Shown here one piece after another: positions 7,584-15,818 of a stretch of DNA of 30,685 nt (position 1 is the stretch's first letter; every line of letters begins with the position of its first letter). The position numbers were made by a program, and so were the translations under genes. The stretch spans positions 1-30,685 of the forward strand of contig DHIM01000176.1 in the NCBI GenBank assembly GCA_002403785.1. Direction: 5' to 3'. The notes beneath the pieces were generated by a model that saw only the letters and a program-made list of their open reading frames with translations, was not told the origin of the DNA and made no database searches. The DNA comes from Clostridium sp. UBA4746 (GTDB taxonomy: Bacteria; Bacillota; Clostridia; Clostridiales; Clostridiaceae).

Positions 7584-7782
7584 TATAATAATTCTAAGGC
7601 ATAACTGTGTTGTTTGTTATGTACATAGTAATAATAGATAATTTAGAGAAAATAAAATTGTTATGTGCTTAAAGCAGTATAGAGACTAAACAATTAATAA
7701 TTGGTTAGTACTTAAAATGAATATATGGGACATAGCGGTTAGTAATTGTTATGTGTCTGAAAAGAATACAGGAGGTGTAAGT
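7584..7782 (+). promoter_or_regulatory. Long rpsH-rplF spacer with repeats
   Basis: This 199-nt gap inside the spc segment has no convincing gene. It holds a hairpin CATAAC/GTTATG (600-605 with 616-621 of the 7000s) and a perfect 8-bp long-range inverted repeat (7689-7696 with 7743-7750). GGTTAGTA occurs twice (7703-7710, 7737-7744) and TTGTTATGT three times. The TTGTTA hexamers have no well-spaced -10 box, so an internal promoter is not supported. The rplF binding site AGGAGGTG follows. The role is unknown; a leader controlling L6 or an RNA-processing site are possible. Confidence 0.35.
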
Positions 7783-8322
7783 ATGTCAAGAATCGGAAGA
7801 CTTCCAGTAGCTATACCTAATGGAGTAACTGTTACAGTTTCACCACTGAATGTTGTTAATGTTAAAGGACCAAAAGGTGAGTTAACTCAAAACATGAGTA
7901 CTAAAATGAATATAGCTTTGGAAGACAATACTGTGGTAGTTACAAGACCAAGTGATGTAAAAGAGCATAGAGCTCTTCATGGATTGACAAGATCATTAAT
8001 AAATAATATGGTTATTGGCGTAACAGAGGGATACGAAAAGACACTTGAGTTAGTAGGTGTTGGTTACAGAGCACAACTTAAAGGTGCTAAAATAACATTA
8101 AGTCTTGGATATTCACATCCAGTTGAAATAGATGCAGTCGCAGGAATCCAATTTATTTTACCTGATGCTAATAAGATAATAGTTAAAGGTATCGATAAAC
8201 AATTAGTTGGAGCTGTTGCAGCAGACATAAGAACTTGGAGAAAGCCAGAACCTTACAAAGGAAAAGGAATTAGATATTCTGGCGAAATTGTCAGACGTAA
8301 GGAAGGTAAAACAGGTAAATAA
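7783..8322 (+). CDS. rplF: 50S ribosomal protein L6
   Basis: L6 lies at the base of the L7/L12 stalk near the factor-binding site. The 179-residue product begins MSRIGRLPVAIPNGV and ends with the L6 signature KPEPYKGKGIRYSGE. The start is ATG 7783 after AGGAGGTG. An in-frame reading back to 7717 adds residues foreign to L6 and is spacer. Length is typical. Confidence 0.96.
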   Translation: MSRIGRLPVAIPNGVTVTVSPLNVVNVKGPKGELTQNMSTKMNIALEDNTVVVTRPSDVKEHRALHGLTRSLINNMVIGVTEGYEKTLELVGVGYRAQLKGAKITLSLGYSHPVEIDAVAGIQFILPDANKIIVKGIDKQLVGAVAADIRTWRKPEPYKGKGIRYSGEIVRRKEGKTGK

Positions 8323-8342
8323 AGTAGGAAGGAGTGAATGAT

Positions 8343-8705
8343 GTGTTCAAGAAAGACGATAGACAAAAGTCAAGAGTTAAGCGTCATCTTAGAGTTCGTA
8401 AAAAGATTTCTGGTACAGCAGAAAGACCTAGATTAGCTATATACAGAAGTGAAAAGAACATATATGCTCAAGTAATTGATGATGTAGCAAAAATCACATT
8501 AGCTTCTGCTTCAACTATAGATAAGGCTTTTGAACAAAAAATAGGAAGTAATAAAGAAGCTGCAAAATTAGTAGGAAAAATGGTTGCTGAAAGAGCACTT
8601 GAAAAGGGAATTGAAGAAGTAGTATTTGATAGAGGCGGATATGTGTACCACGGTAGAGTACAAATCCTCGCTGAAGGAGCAAGAGAAGCTGGACTTAAAT
8701 TCTAA
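8343..8705 (+). CDS. rplR: 50S ribosomal protein L18
   Basis: L18 binds 5S rRNA with L5. The 120-residue product begins MFKKDDRQKSRVKRHLRVRKKI and has the family motifs GTAERPRLAIYRSEKNIYAQVIDD (first part) and FDRGGYVYHGRVQILAEGAREAG. The start is GTG 8343, eight bases after AAGGAG. An in-frame GTG at 8334 overlaps the binding site and is rejected. Confidence 0.95.
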   Translation: MFKKDDRQKSRVKRHLRVRKKISGTAERPRLAIYRSEKNIYAQVIDDVAKITLASASTIDKAFEQKIGSNKEAAKLVGKMVAERALEKGIEEVVFDRGGYVYHGRVQILAEGAREAGLKF

Positions 8706-8722
8706 GAGAAGGAGGGAAACAC

Positions 8723-9220
8723 ATGAAAATAGATCCTAGCACATTAGATCTTAAAGAAAAAGTGGTTAATATAAACAGAGTTGCTAAGGTTGTTAAAGGT
8801 GGAAGAAACTTCAGATTCAGCGCATTAGTTGTTGTTGGAGACGAAAACGGACACGTTGGCGTTGGAATGGGTAAATCTGTAGAAATTCCTGAAGCAATTA
8901 GAAAAGGAATAGAAGATGCTAAGAAGAATTTAATAAATGTAGCTATGGTTGGAACAACTATTCCACATACTATTGATGGTAAGTTTGGTACTGCGGTTAT
9001 ACACATAATGCCAGGTGCTGAAGGTACAGGAGTTTTAGCTGGAGGACCAGTTAGAGCGGTTCTAGAATTAGCAGGATTGAAGGATGTTAGAGCTAAATCT
9101 TTAGGCTCTAGTAATGCGAGAAATGTGGTTAATGCCACTATAGAAGGTTTAGCAGGCTTAAGAACAGTGGAAGATGTTGCTAAATTGAGAGGCAAAACTG
9201 TAGAAGAAATTTTAAGATAG
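8723..9220 (+). CDS. rpsE: 30S ribosomal protein S5
   Basis: S5 helps keep decoding accurate. The 165-residue product has the double-stranded-RNA-like N-terminal domain with signature KGGRNFRFSALVVVGDENG and GVGMGKS, then the C-terminal fold with KSLGSSNARNVVNATIEGL. The start is ATG 8723 after AAGGAGGG. Length is normal, and rpmD follows after 12 nt. Confidence 0.97.
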   Translation: MKIDPSTLDLKEKVVNINRVAKVVKGGRNFRFSALVVVGDENGHVGVGMGKSVEIPEAIRKGIEDAKKNLINVAMVGTTIPHTIDGKFGTAVIHIMPGAEGTGVLAGGPVRAVLELAGLKDVRAKSLGSSNARNVVNATIEGLAGLRTVEDVAKLRGKTVEEILR

Positions 9221-9232
9221 GAGGGGAAAACC

Positions 9233-9412
9233 TTGGCTAAAGTTAAAATAACATTGATTAAGAGCTTAATAGGTAGGAAGAAAGAACATATTGCTACAGT
9301 TAATGCTTTAGGATTAAGAAAAATAAGAAAAAGTGTTGAGCACGAGGAAACTCCTCAGATCAAAGGTATGATTAACAAAGTTATATATTTAGTAAAAGTA
9401 GAACAAGTATAA
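9233..9412 (+). CDS. rpmD: 50S ribosomal protein L30
   Basis: This is a 59-residue L30: MAKVKITLIKSLIGRKKE at the N-terminus, the core ATVNALGLRKIRKSV near residues 21-36, and the end INKVIYLVKVEQV. It is a small 50S protein found in most but not all bacteria. The start is TTG 9233 after GGAGGGG. It fills the gap between rpsE and rplO, its expected place. Confidence 0.94.
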   Translation: MAKVKITLIKSLIGRKKEHIATVNALGLRKIRKSVEHEETPQIKGMINKVIYLVKVEQV

Positions 9413-9429
9413 AATGAGGAGGTGTTGAC

Positions 9430-9870
9430 ATGAAACTTCATGAGTTAAGACCTGCGGAAGGTTCTAAAAAATCTCCTAAGAGAATAGGTAGAGGTACTGC
9501 TACTGGTTGGGGAAAAACTGCAGGAAGAGGTCAAGATGGACAAAACTCTAGATCAGGTGGAGGAACAAGACCAGGATTTGAAGGAGGTCAGATGCCTTTA
9601 TACAGAAGATTACCTAAAAGAGGGTTCACTAATATTTTTGCAAAAAAATATTCTTGTATAAATGTAGATAGACTTAATATATTCGATAATGGTACTGAAG
9701 TTACACAAGAGTTGTTATTAGAAAAAAGAGTAATAAGGAAAGTATATGACGGAGTTAAGATACTTGGAAATGGTAATTTAGAAAAGAACTTAACTGTAAA
9801 TGTATCTAAGTTATCTAAGGGAGCAGCTGAGAAAATTAAAGCAGCTGGAGGAAAAGTTGAGGTGATATAA
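9430..9870 (+). CDS. rplO: 50S ribosomal protein L15
   Basis: L15 is a late-assembly protein whose extended N-terminal arm enters the 23S core. The 146-residue product shows the Gly/Arg-rich arm (SKKSPKRIGRGTATGWGKTAG) and GFEGGQMPLYRRLPKRGF, then the globular domain. The start is ATG 9430 after GAGGTG. The next base after its stop codon begins secY. Confidence 0.97.
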   Translation: MKLHELRPAEGSKKSPKRIGRGTATGWGKTAGRGQDGQNSRSGGGTRPGFEGGQMPLYRRLPKRGFTNIFAKKYSCINVDRLNIFDNGTEVTQELLLEKRVIRKVYDGVKILGNGNLEKNLTVNVSKLSKGAAEKIKAAGGKVEVI

Positions 9871-11151
9871 TTGTTATCAACCCTACGTAATGCCTGGAAA
9901 ATTCCTGATTTAAGAAAACGTATGATTTTCACACTACTTATGGTCGTAATTGTTAGGATAGGTATTTTCATTCCTGTTCCCGGTGTGGATGCTAGTAAGC
10001 TAGTAAGCTTAACTAGCAATGGAGGTACATTATTTAGTTTTTACGATATGCTTTCAGGTGGTGCATTTGGTAAGTTTAGTATATTTGCTATGGGTGTTGG
10101 TCCATACATAAATGCATCAATTATAATGCAATTACTTGTAATAGCAATTCCATATTTAGAGCAACTTTCTAAAGAAGGACTTGAAGGACGTAAGAAAATA
10201 CAAGATTATACTAGATATGCTTCAATAGTACTTGGTGCATTACAAGCATTTGGTATGTATGCAATTATTGCAGGAACAGGAGCATTTTCAGATAAATCAA
10301 GTCTAACCATATTTTTAGTGGTATTAACAATGACCACGGCATCAACATTTTTGGTTTGGATAGGTGAGCAGATCACAGGTAAAGGTATTGGTAATGGTGT
10401 TTCAATGATAATTTTTATAAATATTATATCTGGATTACCTGCAACAGCATATAAAATTGCTGGACTTCAAAAGGCTGGCACTGTAAATTTTGTAGAGGTT
10501 ATAATGTTTATTGTAGTTGCTATGGCATTATTAGTATCAGTAGTAATAGCAAGTTTAAGCGAAAGAAGAATTCCAGTTCAATATGCTGGTAAAGCTATTG
10601 GCAACAAGGTTTTTAAAGGACAATCAACACATATTCCAATCAATGTAAATGGATCTGGGGTTATCGGTATAATCTTTGCAATGTCAGTAATGACATTCCC
10701 AGCAACAATAGCACAGCTAAAACCGACATCCGCAATAGCAAAATTTATTGTAGGAAGTCCTTGGAGCATATTTGAAACGAATAGTTGGAAATACTCATTT
10801 GTGTATGCTGTATTAATAATATTCTTTACTTGGTTTTATACTCAAGTAACATTTAAACCAGACGAAATGGCTGAAAATATGTCCAAATCATCAGGGTTTA
10901 TACCAGGTATTAGGCCAGGAGATAATACAGCAAATTATATAGATAATGTTTTGACTAAAATTTCAATAATTGGAGGAACTTTTGCAGCTGTTATTGCGTT
11001 ATTCCCTATAATTACAGAGGCATATACTCAATTTAAAGGGATATACTTTGGAGGCACAATGTTATTGATTATGGTAAATGTTGCTCTTGAGACTTTAAGA
11101 CAACTTGAATCACAATTAGTAATGCGTCATTATCAAGGTTTCCTTAAATAA
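9871..11151 (+). CDS. secY: Protein translocase channel SecY
   Basis: SecY is the membrane pore for Sec-dependent export and insertion. The 426-residue product has ten hydrophobic segments and the family signatures GVGPYINASIIMQLL (about residues 72-86, including the plug end) and the cytoplasmic loop SERRIPVQYAGKA (about 230-242). The start is TTG 9871, directly abutting the rplO stop, with the binding site GAGGTGAT inside rplO, so translation is probably coupled. A SecY at this place in the spc segment is universal. Confidence 0.97.
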   Translation: MLSTLRNAWKIPDLRKRMIFTLLMVVIVRIGIFIPVPGVDASKLVSLTSNGGTLFSFYDMLSGGAFGKFSIFAMGVGPYINASIIMQLLVIAIPYLEQLSKEGLEGRKKIQDYTRYASIVLGALQAFGMYAIIAGTGAFSDKSSLTIFLVVLTMTTASTFLVWIGEQITGKGIGNGVSMIIFINIISGLPATAYKIAGLQKAGTVNFVEVIMFIVVAMALLVSVVIASLSERRIPVQYAGKAIGNKVFKGQSTHIPINVNGSGVIGIIFAMSVMTFPATIAQLKPTSAIAKFIVGSPWSIFETNSWKYSFVYAVLIIFFTWFYTQVTFKPDEMAENMSKSSGFIPGIRPGDNTANYIDNVLTKISIIGGTFAAVIALFPIITEAYTQFKGIYFGGTMLLIMVNVALETLRQLESQLVMRHYQGFLK

Positions 11152-11173
11152 ATTATTACCAGGAGATGGTACT

Positions 11174-11827
11174 ATGAGAATAATTTTATTAGGTCCTCCC
11201 GGAGCAGGGAAAGGAACTCAAGCAAAATCCATAAGCAATAAGTTCTCCATACCACATATATCAACAGGGGACATATTCAGAAAGAATATTTCAGAAAAAA
11301 CCCCTCTTGGAATCGAAGCTAAGAAACATATTGATAAGGGACATTTAGTACCTGATAAATTGACTATAGATATAATCAAGGATAGGTTAGATAATGAAGA
11401 TTGCAGAAGTGGATTTTTACTAGATGGCTATCCTAGAACTGTTAATCAAGGTGAAGCTTTAAAAACTTTATTAGACGAGAATGGTAATAACCTTGATATT
11501 GCGTTATTAATAAAGGTTCCTAGAGAATTCATTCTTAATAGAATGACTGGTAGAAGAGTTTGTCTTACATGTGGTGCTAGCTATCATATTAAATTCAACC
11601 CGCCAAAAGTTGCGGGAAAATGTGATTTATGTGGAAGTGATCTTGTACAAAGAGCTGATGACACTGAAGAGACCGTTAATGAACGAATAGACATATATGA
11701 AGCTCAAACACAACCATTGATAAAGTACTATGATGACAAAAACTTATTATCAGCAGTTGATGGAACACAAGAAATTGATAGTGTATTTGAAAGTATCTGT
11801 GGTATCTTAGAAACGATAAAAAAATGA
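11174..11827 (+). CDS. adk: Adenylate kinase, zinc-lid type
   Basis: Adk catalyses ATP + AMP = 2 ADP. The 217-residue product shows the P-loop GPPGAGKGT (residues 7-15), the AMP-binding DGYPRT (84-89), and a LID domain with cysteines 130, 133, 150 and 153 (CLTC, CDLC) that should bind structural zinc, as in most Gram-positive enzymes. The start is ATG 11174 after AGGAGA. Its TGA overlaps the ATG of map (ATGA). Confidence 0.97.
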   Translation: MRIILLGPPGAGKGTQAKSISNKFSIPHISTGDIFRKNISEKTPLGIEAKKHIDKGHLVPDKLTIDIIKDRLDNEDCRSGFLLDGYPRTVNQGEALKTLLDENGNNLDIALLIKVPREFILNRMTGRRVCLTCGASYHIKFNPPKVAGKCDLCGSDLVQRADDTEETVNERIDIYEAQTQPLIKYYDDKNLLSAVDGTQEIDSVFESICGILETIKK

Positions 11828-12570
11828 TTAACATAAAAAGTGATATGGAAATCCAATATATGAGAAATGCGGGTAAAGTGGTTGCAGAAACTCTTGCAAC
11901 AATTGAAAAGGTAATAAAACCTGGCATAACCACTGCAGAACTGGATAAATTAGCTGAAGAGTTCATAATAAAACAGGGTGCTAAACCATCTTTTAAGGGT
12001 TATTATGGATTTCCAGCTTCCATATGTGCATCTGTTAATGATGAAGTGGTTCATGGAATTCCAAATAACCGAATTTTACTTGAAGGAGACATAATTAGCA
12101 TAGATTGTGGTGCCATATTAAGTGGCTATCATGGAGATGCTGCAAGAACTTTTCCAGTAGGAAAGGTATCTAATGAAGCTTCAAGACTCATTGAGGCAAC
12201 TAGAAATAGTTTCTTTAAGGGTGTTGAAAAAGCTATAATAGGCAATAGATTATCAGATATATCTGCTGCAATTCAGTGTTACGCTGAAGGCCATGGATAC
12301 TCTGTAGTTAGGGATTTTGTAGGTCATGGAATTGGGAAATCAATGCATGAAGATCCGGAGATTCCTAATTACGGTGCTCCAAGTAAAGGACCTAAATTAG
12401 TTCAGGGTATGGTACTTGCAATTGAACCTATGATAAATACAGGAAAGCATTATGTCAAAGTAAAATCTAATAGATGGACAGTAGTAACAAGAGATGGCAG
12501 TTTATCTGCACATTATGAAAATACTGTTGCTATTATGAAAAGTGGTCCTGAAATATTAACTTTGAACTGA
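11824..12570 (+). CDS. map: Methionine aminopeptidase, type I
   Basis: This enzyme removes the initiator Met from new proteins. The 248-residue product has the pita-bread fold motifs and the five metal ligands: two Asp (IDCGAIL and HGDAART), His in GHGIGKSMHE, Glu in AIEPM and Glu in ENTVAI. The start is the ATG at 11824, sharing ATGA with the end of adk. It lacks the N-terminal SH3-binding zinc motif found in some actinobacterial and clostridial paralogues. Confidence 0.96.
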   Translation: MINIKSDMEIQYMRNAGKVVAETLATIEKVIKPGITTAELDKLAEEFIIKQGAKPSFKGYYGFPASICASVNDEVVHGIPNNRILLEGDIISIDCGAILSGYHGDAARTFPVGKVSNEASRLIEATRNSFFKGVEKAIIGNRLSDISAAIQCYAEGHGYSVVRDFVGHGIGKSMHEDPEIPNYGAPSKGPKLVQGMVLAIEPMINTGKHYVKVKSNRWTVVTRDGSLSAHYENTVAIMKSGPEILTLN

Positions 12571-12584
12571 TTGAGGTGAATGAT

Positions 12585-12866
12585 TTGGAGAAAAATAGCC
12601 TTGTAGGTAAGGTAGTACATTCTAAGGCGGGAAGGGATATGCACAGAGATTTTATTGTAGTTGGTATACTAAATAACGAGTATGTGTATATTTCTGATGG
12701 AGAGTTAAGAAGGATTGAAAAACCTAAAAAAAAGAAGGTTAAACATCTAAATTTTACTGACACAGTAGCTGAAGAAATTAGAGATATAATTTTATCTAAA
12801 AAAGAGGTTACTAATTCTAAAATTAAAATATTTTTGCAGTCTGCAGATATTGGTAAGGAGGTTTGA
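12585..12866 (+). CDS. KOW-domain RNA-binding protein, L14e-like
   Basis: A small basic protein of 93 residues with a KOW-like N-terminal part (LVGKVVHSKAGRDMHRDFIVVG) and a lysine-rich segment RRIEKPKKKKVKH near residues 45-57. Such proteins are encoded between map and infA in many Firmicutes and are described as ribosomal L14e/L27e-like RNA-binding proteins of unknown role. The start is TTG 12585, five bases after GAGGTGA; the upstream GTG at 12576 lies within that binding site. The end overlaps the binding site of infA. Confidence 0.82.
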   Translation: MEKNSLVGKVVHSKAGRDMHRDFIVVGILNNEYVYISDGELRRIEKPKKKKVKHLNFTDTVAEEIRDIILSKKEVTNSKIKIFLQSADIGKEV

Positions 12867-12873
12867 TTACCTT

Positions 12874-13092
12874 ATGTCAAAAGATGATATAATTGAAATG
12901 CAAGGTGTGGTATTAGAAACGTTGCCTAATGCAATATTTCAAGTTGAGCTTGAGAGTGGGCATAAAATATTAGCTCATATTTCAGGAAAATTAAGAATGA
13001 ATTTTATAAGAATACTACCAGGTGATAAGGTTACAGTGGAACTTTCCCCATATGATTTGACTCGTGGGAGAATAACTTGGAGAGACAAATAA
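12874..13092 (+). CDS. infA: Translation initiation factor IF-1
   Basis: IF-1 blocks the A site during initiation. The 72-residue OB-fold product begins MSKDDIIEMQGVV and has the standard motifs ISGKLRMNFIRILPGD and TRGRITWRDK. The start is ATG 12874. The binding site AAGGAGG (12855-12861) lies within the end of the KOW gene and is 12 bases from the ATG, a little farther than usual. Full length. Confidence 0.97.
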   Translation: MSKDDIIEMQGVVLETLPNAIFQVELESGHKILAHISGKLRMNFIRILPGDKVTVELSPYDLTRGRITWRDK

Positions 13093-13107
13093 TAAGGAGG
13101 GTTAGCT

Positions 13108-13221
13108 ATGAAAGTAAGACCATCAGTTAAACCTATGTGTGAAAAATGTAAGGTTATAAAGAGAAAAGGAAGAGTAATGGTTATCTGTGAAAATCCTAAG
13201 CATAAACAAAAACAAGGTTGA
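13108..13221 (+). CDS. rpmJ: 50S ribosomal protein L36, zinc-binding
   Basis: This 37-residue protein (MKVRPSVKPMCEKCKVIKRK...) has zinc ligands Cys11, Cys14, Cys27 and His32, the zinc-dependent form of L36. It is very small but complete, with ATG 13108 preceded by AAGGAGG. Its place between infA and rpsM is standard. Confidence 0.96.
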   Translation: MKVRPSVKPMCEKCKVIKRKGRVMVICENPKHKQKQG

Positions 13222-13359
13222 TCGGTTTTATTTACAAACGATATTAATTTAGTGTTAAATGTAAAAATTAATATAATTATAAATCGCTATTACATCGTTT
13301 TATAAGTCAAAGATGTGATAAAATTATAACAACAATTACGTGGGAGGTGTAAACAGTAA
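13222..13359 (+). promoter_or_regulatory. rpmJ-rpsM spacer with nested inverted repeats
   Basis: In this 138-nt gap a perfect 10-bp inverted repeat (13241-13250 with 13265-13274) lies inside a second 7-bp one, AAACGAT (13236-13242) with ATCGTTT (13294-13300). The two overlap by two bases and could stack into one long stem. In E. coli the same position before rpsM is the S4-binding alpha-operon regulatory site; no sequence likeness to it was recognised here. The rpsM binding site GGGAGGTG follows. No clear promoter was seen. Confidence 0.4.
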
Positions 13360-13728
13360 ATGGCAAGAATAGCAGGTATTGACCTACCAAGAGAAAAAAG
13401 AGTTGAAATTGGTTTAACATATATATTTGGTATTGGGTTATCAAAATCACAAGGGATCATTAAATCAATCGGAATAAATCCTGATACAAGAGTTAAGGAT
13501 TTAACAGAAGAAGAGGTTAATGAATTAAGAACATACATTCAAAAGAACTTTATGATTGAGGGTGACTTAAGAAGAAGAGTCGCACTAGATATAAAAAGGT
13601 TAATGGAAGTTGGATGTTATAGAGGAATAAGACATAGAAAAGGTCTTCCAGTAAGAGGACAAAAAACTAAAACTAATGCTAGAACAAGAAAAGGCCCTAA
13701 GAAAACAATGGCGGGTAAGAAGAAATAG
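13360..13728 (+). CDS. rpsM: 30S ribosomal protein S13
   Basis: S13 in the 30S head contacts the P-site tRNA and the 50S subunit. The 122-residue product begins MARIAGIDLPREKRVEIGLTY and carries the S13 signature GCYRGIRHRKGLPVRGQKTK (residues 86-105), then the basic tail. The start is ATG 13360 after GGAGGTG. A structured spacer lies before it. Confidence 0.97.
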   Translation: MARIAGIDLPREKRVEIGLTYIFGIGLSKSQGIIKSIGINPDTRVKDLTEEEVNELRTYIQKNFMIEGDLRRRVALDIKRLMEVGCYRGIRHRKGLPVRGQKTKTNARTRKGPKKTMAGKKK

Positions 13729-13743
13729 TAAGGAGGGAATAAC

Positions 13744-14136
13744 ATGGCTCAAAAAGTTAAAAGAAGTAGAAGAAAAAAAGAAAGAAAAAATGTTGAGCAC
13801 GGTTGTGCTCACATAAAGTCTACTTTCAATAATTCCATCGTTACACTTACAGATGCAGCTGGTAATGCTTTATCTTGGGCTAGTGCAGGTGGATTAGGAT
13901 TTAGAGGATCAAGAAAAAGTACTCCTTTTGCAGCTCAAATGGCAGCAGAAGCTGCTTCAAAAGCAGCTATGGAGCACGGATTAAAGAGTGTTGACGTATT
14001 CGTTAAGGGACCAGGAGCAGGTAGAGAAGCGGCTATTAGATCACTTCAAGCGGCTGGATTAGAAATTACATTAATCAAAGACGTTACACCAATTCCTCAT
14101 AATGGATGTAGACCACCAAAGAGAAGAAGAGTATGA
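13744..14136 (+). CDS. rpsK: 30S ribosomal protein S11
   Basis: S11 forms part of the mRNA exit (Shine-Dalgarno) site. The 130-residue product has the motif HIKSTFNNSIVTLTD and the C-terminal signature around residues 95-125 (GPGAGREAAIRSLQAAGLEI, then PIPHNGCRPPKRRRV). The start is ATG 13744 after AAGGAGGG. Full length. Confidence 0.97.
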   Translation: MAQKVKRSRRKKERKNVEHGCAHIKSTFNNSIVTLTDAAGNALSWASAGGLGFRGSRKSTPFAAQMAAEAASKAAMEHGLKSVDVFVKGPGAGREAAIRSLQAAGLEITLIKDVTPIPHNGCRPPKRRRV

Positions 14137-14174
14137 TTAAATTAATAGGATAGTAAATAGGAGGTGTAATTTGA

Positions 14175-14795
14175 ATGGCAAGATATACTGGAGCTACTTG
14201 TAGACTTTGCAGAAGAGAAGGTATGAAGCTAAACCTTAAGGGTGATAGATGCTTCACAGATAAATGTGCATTTGCTAGAAGAGGCTATGCACCAGGACAA
14301 CATGGACAGAGCAAGAAAAAAATGTCTAATTATGGATTACAGTTAAGAGAAAAACAAAAGGCTAAGAGAATATACGGAGTACTTGAAAGCCAATTCAGAA
14401 GATACTATGAAAAAGCTGACAAGTTAAGAGGCATAACAGGTGAAAATCTATTAAGACTTTTAGAAGTGAGACTTGATAACGTAGTTTATAGATTAGGTTA
14501 CGGAAATTCAAGACAAGAAGCTAGGCAACTAGTAACTCACGGACATTTCTTAGTTAATGGTAAAAAGGTAGATATTCCTTCTTACAGTTTAACAGCAAAT
14601 GAAGTAGTATCTGCATGTGAAAAGAGCAGAGCTACTGAGAAGTTTAAGGTTTTCCTTGAAAATCCTAAAACTTTACCAAATTGGTTAGAAGCTAACTTAG
14701 AAAAATTTGAAGGAAAAGTTTTAGCACAACCAACTAGGGAAGATATAGATGTTCCTGTTAACGAAACTTTAATCGTTGAGTTATACAGCAAATAG
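14175..14795 (+). CDS. rpsD: 30S ribosomal protein S4, zinc-binding
   Basis: S4 nucleates 30S assembly. The 206-residue product has cysteines 9, 12, 26 and 31, a zinc site typical of the C+ form, and an S4 RNA-binding domain (LEVRLDNVVYRLGYG to LVNGKKVDIPS). The start is ATG 14175 after AGGAGGTG. In Bacillus subtilis rpsD stands apart from this operon; here it is inside it, between rpsK and rpoA, as in other clostridia. Confidence 0.97.
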   Translation: MARYTGATCRLCRREGMKLNLKGDRCFTDKCAFARRGYAPGQHGQSKKKMSNYGLQLREKQKAKRIYGVLESQFRRYYEKADKLRGITGENLLRLLEVRLDNVVYRLGYGNSRQEARQLVTHGHFLVNGKKVDIPSYSLTANEVVSACEKSRATEKFKVFLENPKTLPNWLEANLEKFEGKVLAQPTREDIDVPVNETLIVELYSK

Positions 14796-14858
14796 TCATT
14801 AATATAGAATCAGTTGCCCTCATAATAGGTTGCCAATTAAAAAAGAGGAGGGTTTATT

Positions 14859-15806
14859 ATGTTAGAGATAGAAAAGCCAAAAATAGAATGTGTAGAAACA
14901 GCTGAAGATGGTTCTTATGGTAAATTTATAATTGAACCATTAGAAAGAGGCTATGGTATAACTTTAGGTAATGCTTTGAGAAGAATTCTTCTTTCTTCAT
15001 TACCTGGAGTTGCTACAAATGCAGTTAAGATTGATACAGTACTACATGAATTTTCTACAGTTAAAGGTGTTAAAGAAGATGTTACAGAATTAATTCTAAA
15101 CATCAAAAGCTTGGCATTAAAAATGACTGGAGAGGGTCCTAGAACAATTTATATTGATGCTAAAGGACCTGGAGTAGTTACTGGAGCAGATATCAACACT
15201 GATGGAGATATAGAAGTTGTTAATAGTGATTTACATATAGCAACATTAGATGATGATGCTAAGTTATATATGGAACTAACTGTTAACAGAGGTAGAGGAT
15301 ACGTGTCTATGAGTAAAAATAAGACAGACGAACTACCAATAGCTACTATACCAGTAGATTCAATCTATACTCCAGTTAAAAGAGTAAATTTTGCTGTGGA
15401 AAACACTAGAGTAGGCCAGATTACTGATTATGATAAATTAACTATTGAAATTTGGACTAATGGTACAATTAGACCAGATGAAGCTATTGGTTTATCAGCT
15501 AAAATACTTATCGAACACTTTAAGTTATTTATGACATTAACAGATCATGCTGATAATGTTGAAATAATGGTTGAAAAAGAAGAAGATAAGAAAGAAAAAG
15601 TTCTTGAAATGACTATAGAAGAACTCGATCTTTCAGTTAGAAGTTATAATTGCTTAAAAAGAGCTGGAATTAATACGGTTCAGGAACTAACAGAAAGATC
15701 AATGGATGATATGATGAAGGTTAGAAATTTAGGTAAAAAATCACTTGAAGAAGTTGAACAGAAACTTCAAGCTTTGAGTTTGAACTTAAAACTAACTGAA
15801 GAGTAA
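14859..15806 (+). CDS. rpoA: RNA polymerase alpha subunit
   Basis: The alpha dimer is the scaffold for RNA polymerase assembly. The 315-residue product has the N-terminal domain with the dimer motif ERGYGITLGNALRRILLSSLPG (split across residues 29-50), an acidic linker near 242-248, and the C-terminal DNA- and activator-binding domain (LDLSVRSYNCLKRAGINTVQEL, from about 255). The start is ATG 14859 after GAGGAGGG. Full length. Confidence 0.98.
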   Translation: MLEIEKPKIECVETAEDGSYGKFIIEPLERGYGITLGNALRRILLSSLPGVATNAVKIDTVLHEFSTVKGVKEDVTELILNIKSLALKMTGEGPRTIYIDAKGPGVVTGADINTDGDIEVVNSDLHIATLDDDAKLYMELTVNRGRGYVSMSKNKTDELPIATIPVDSIYTPVKRVNFAVENTRVGQITDYDKLTIEIWTNGTIRPDEAIGLSAKILIEHFKLFMTLTDHADNVEIMVEKEEDKKEKVLEMTIEELDLSVRSYNCLKRAGINTVQELTERSMDDMMKVRNLGKKSLEEVEQKLQALSLNLKLTEE

Positions 15807-15818
15807 GGAGGGAAATAC

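Noticed and set aside
7658..7683. TTGTTA and TATAGA as a promoter before rplF
   Set aside because: The boxes are only 14 bp apart, too close for a sigma-A promoter.
12585..12866. Calling the KOW protein ribosomal protein L14e
   Set aside because: It has only a KOW-like part and a basic tail; L14e is archaeal/eukaryotic, so a neutral name is safer.
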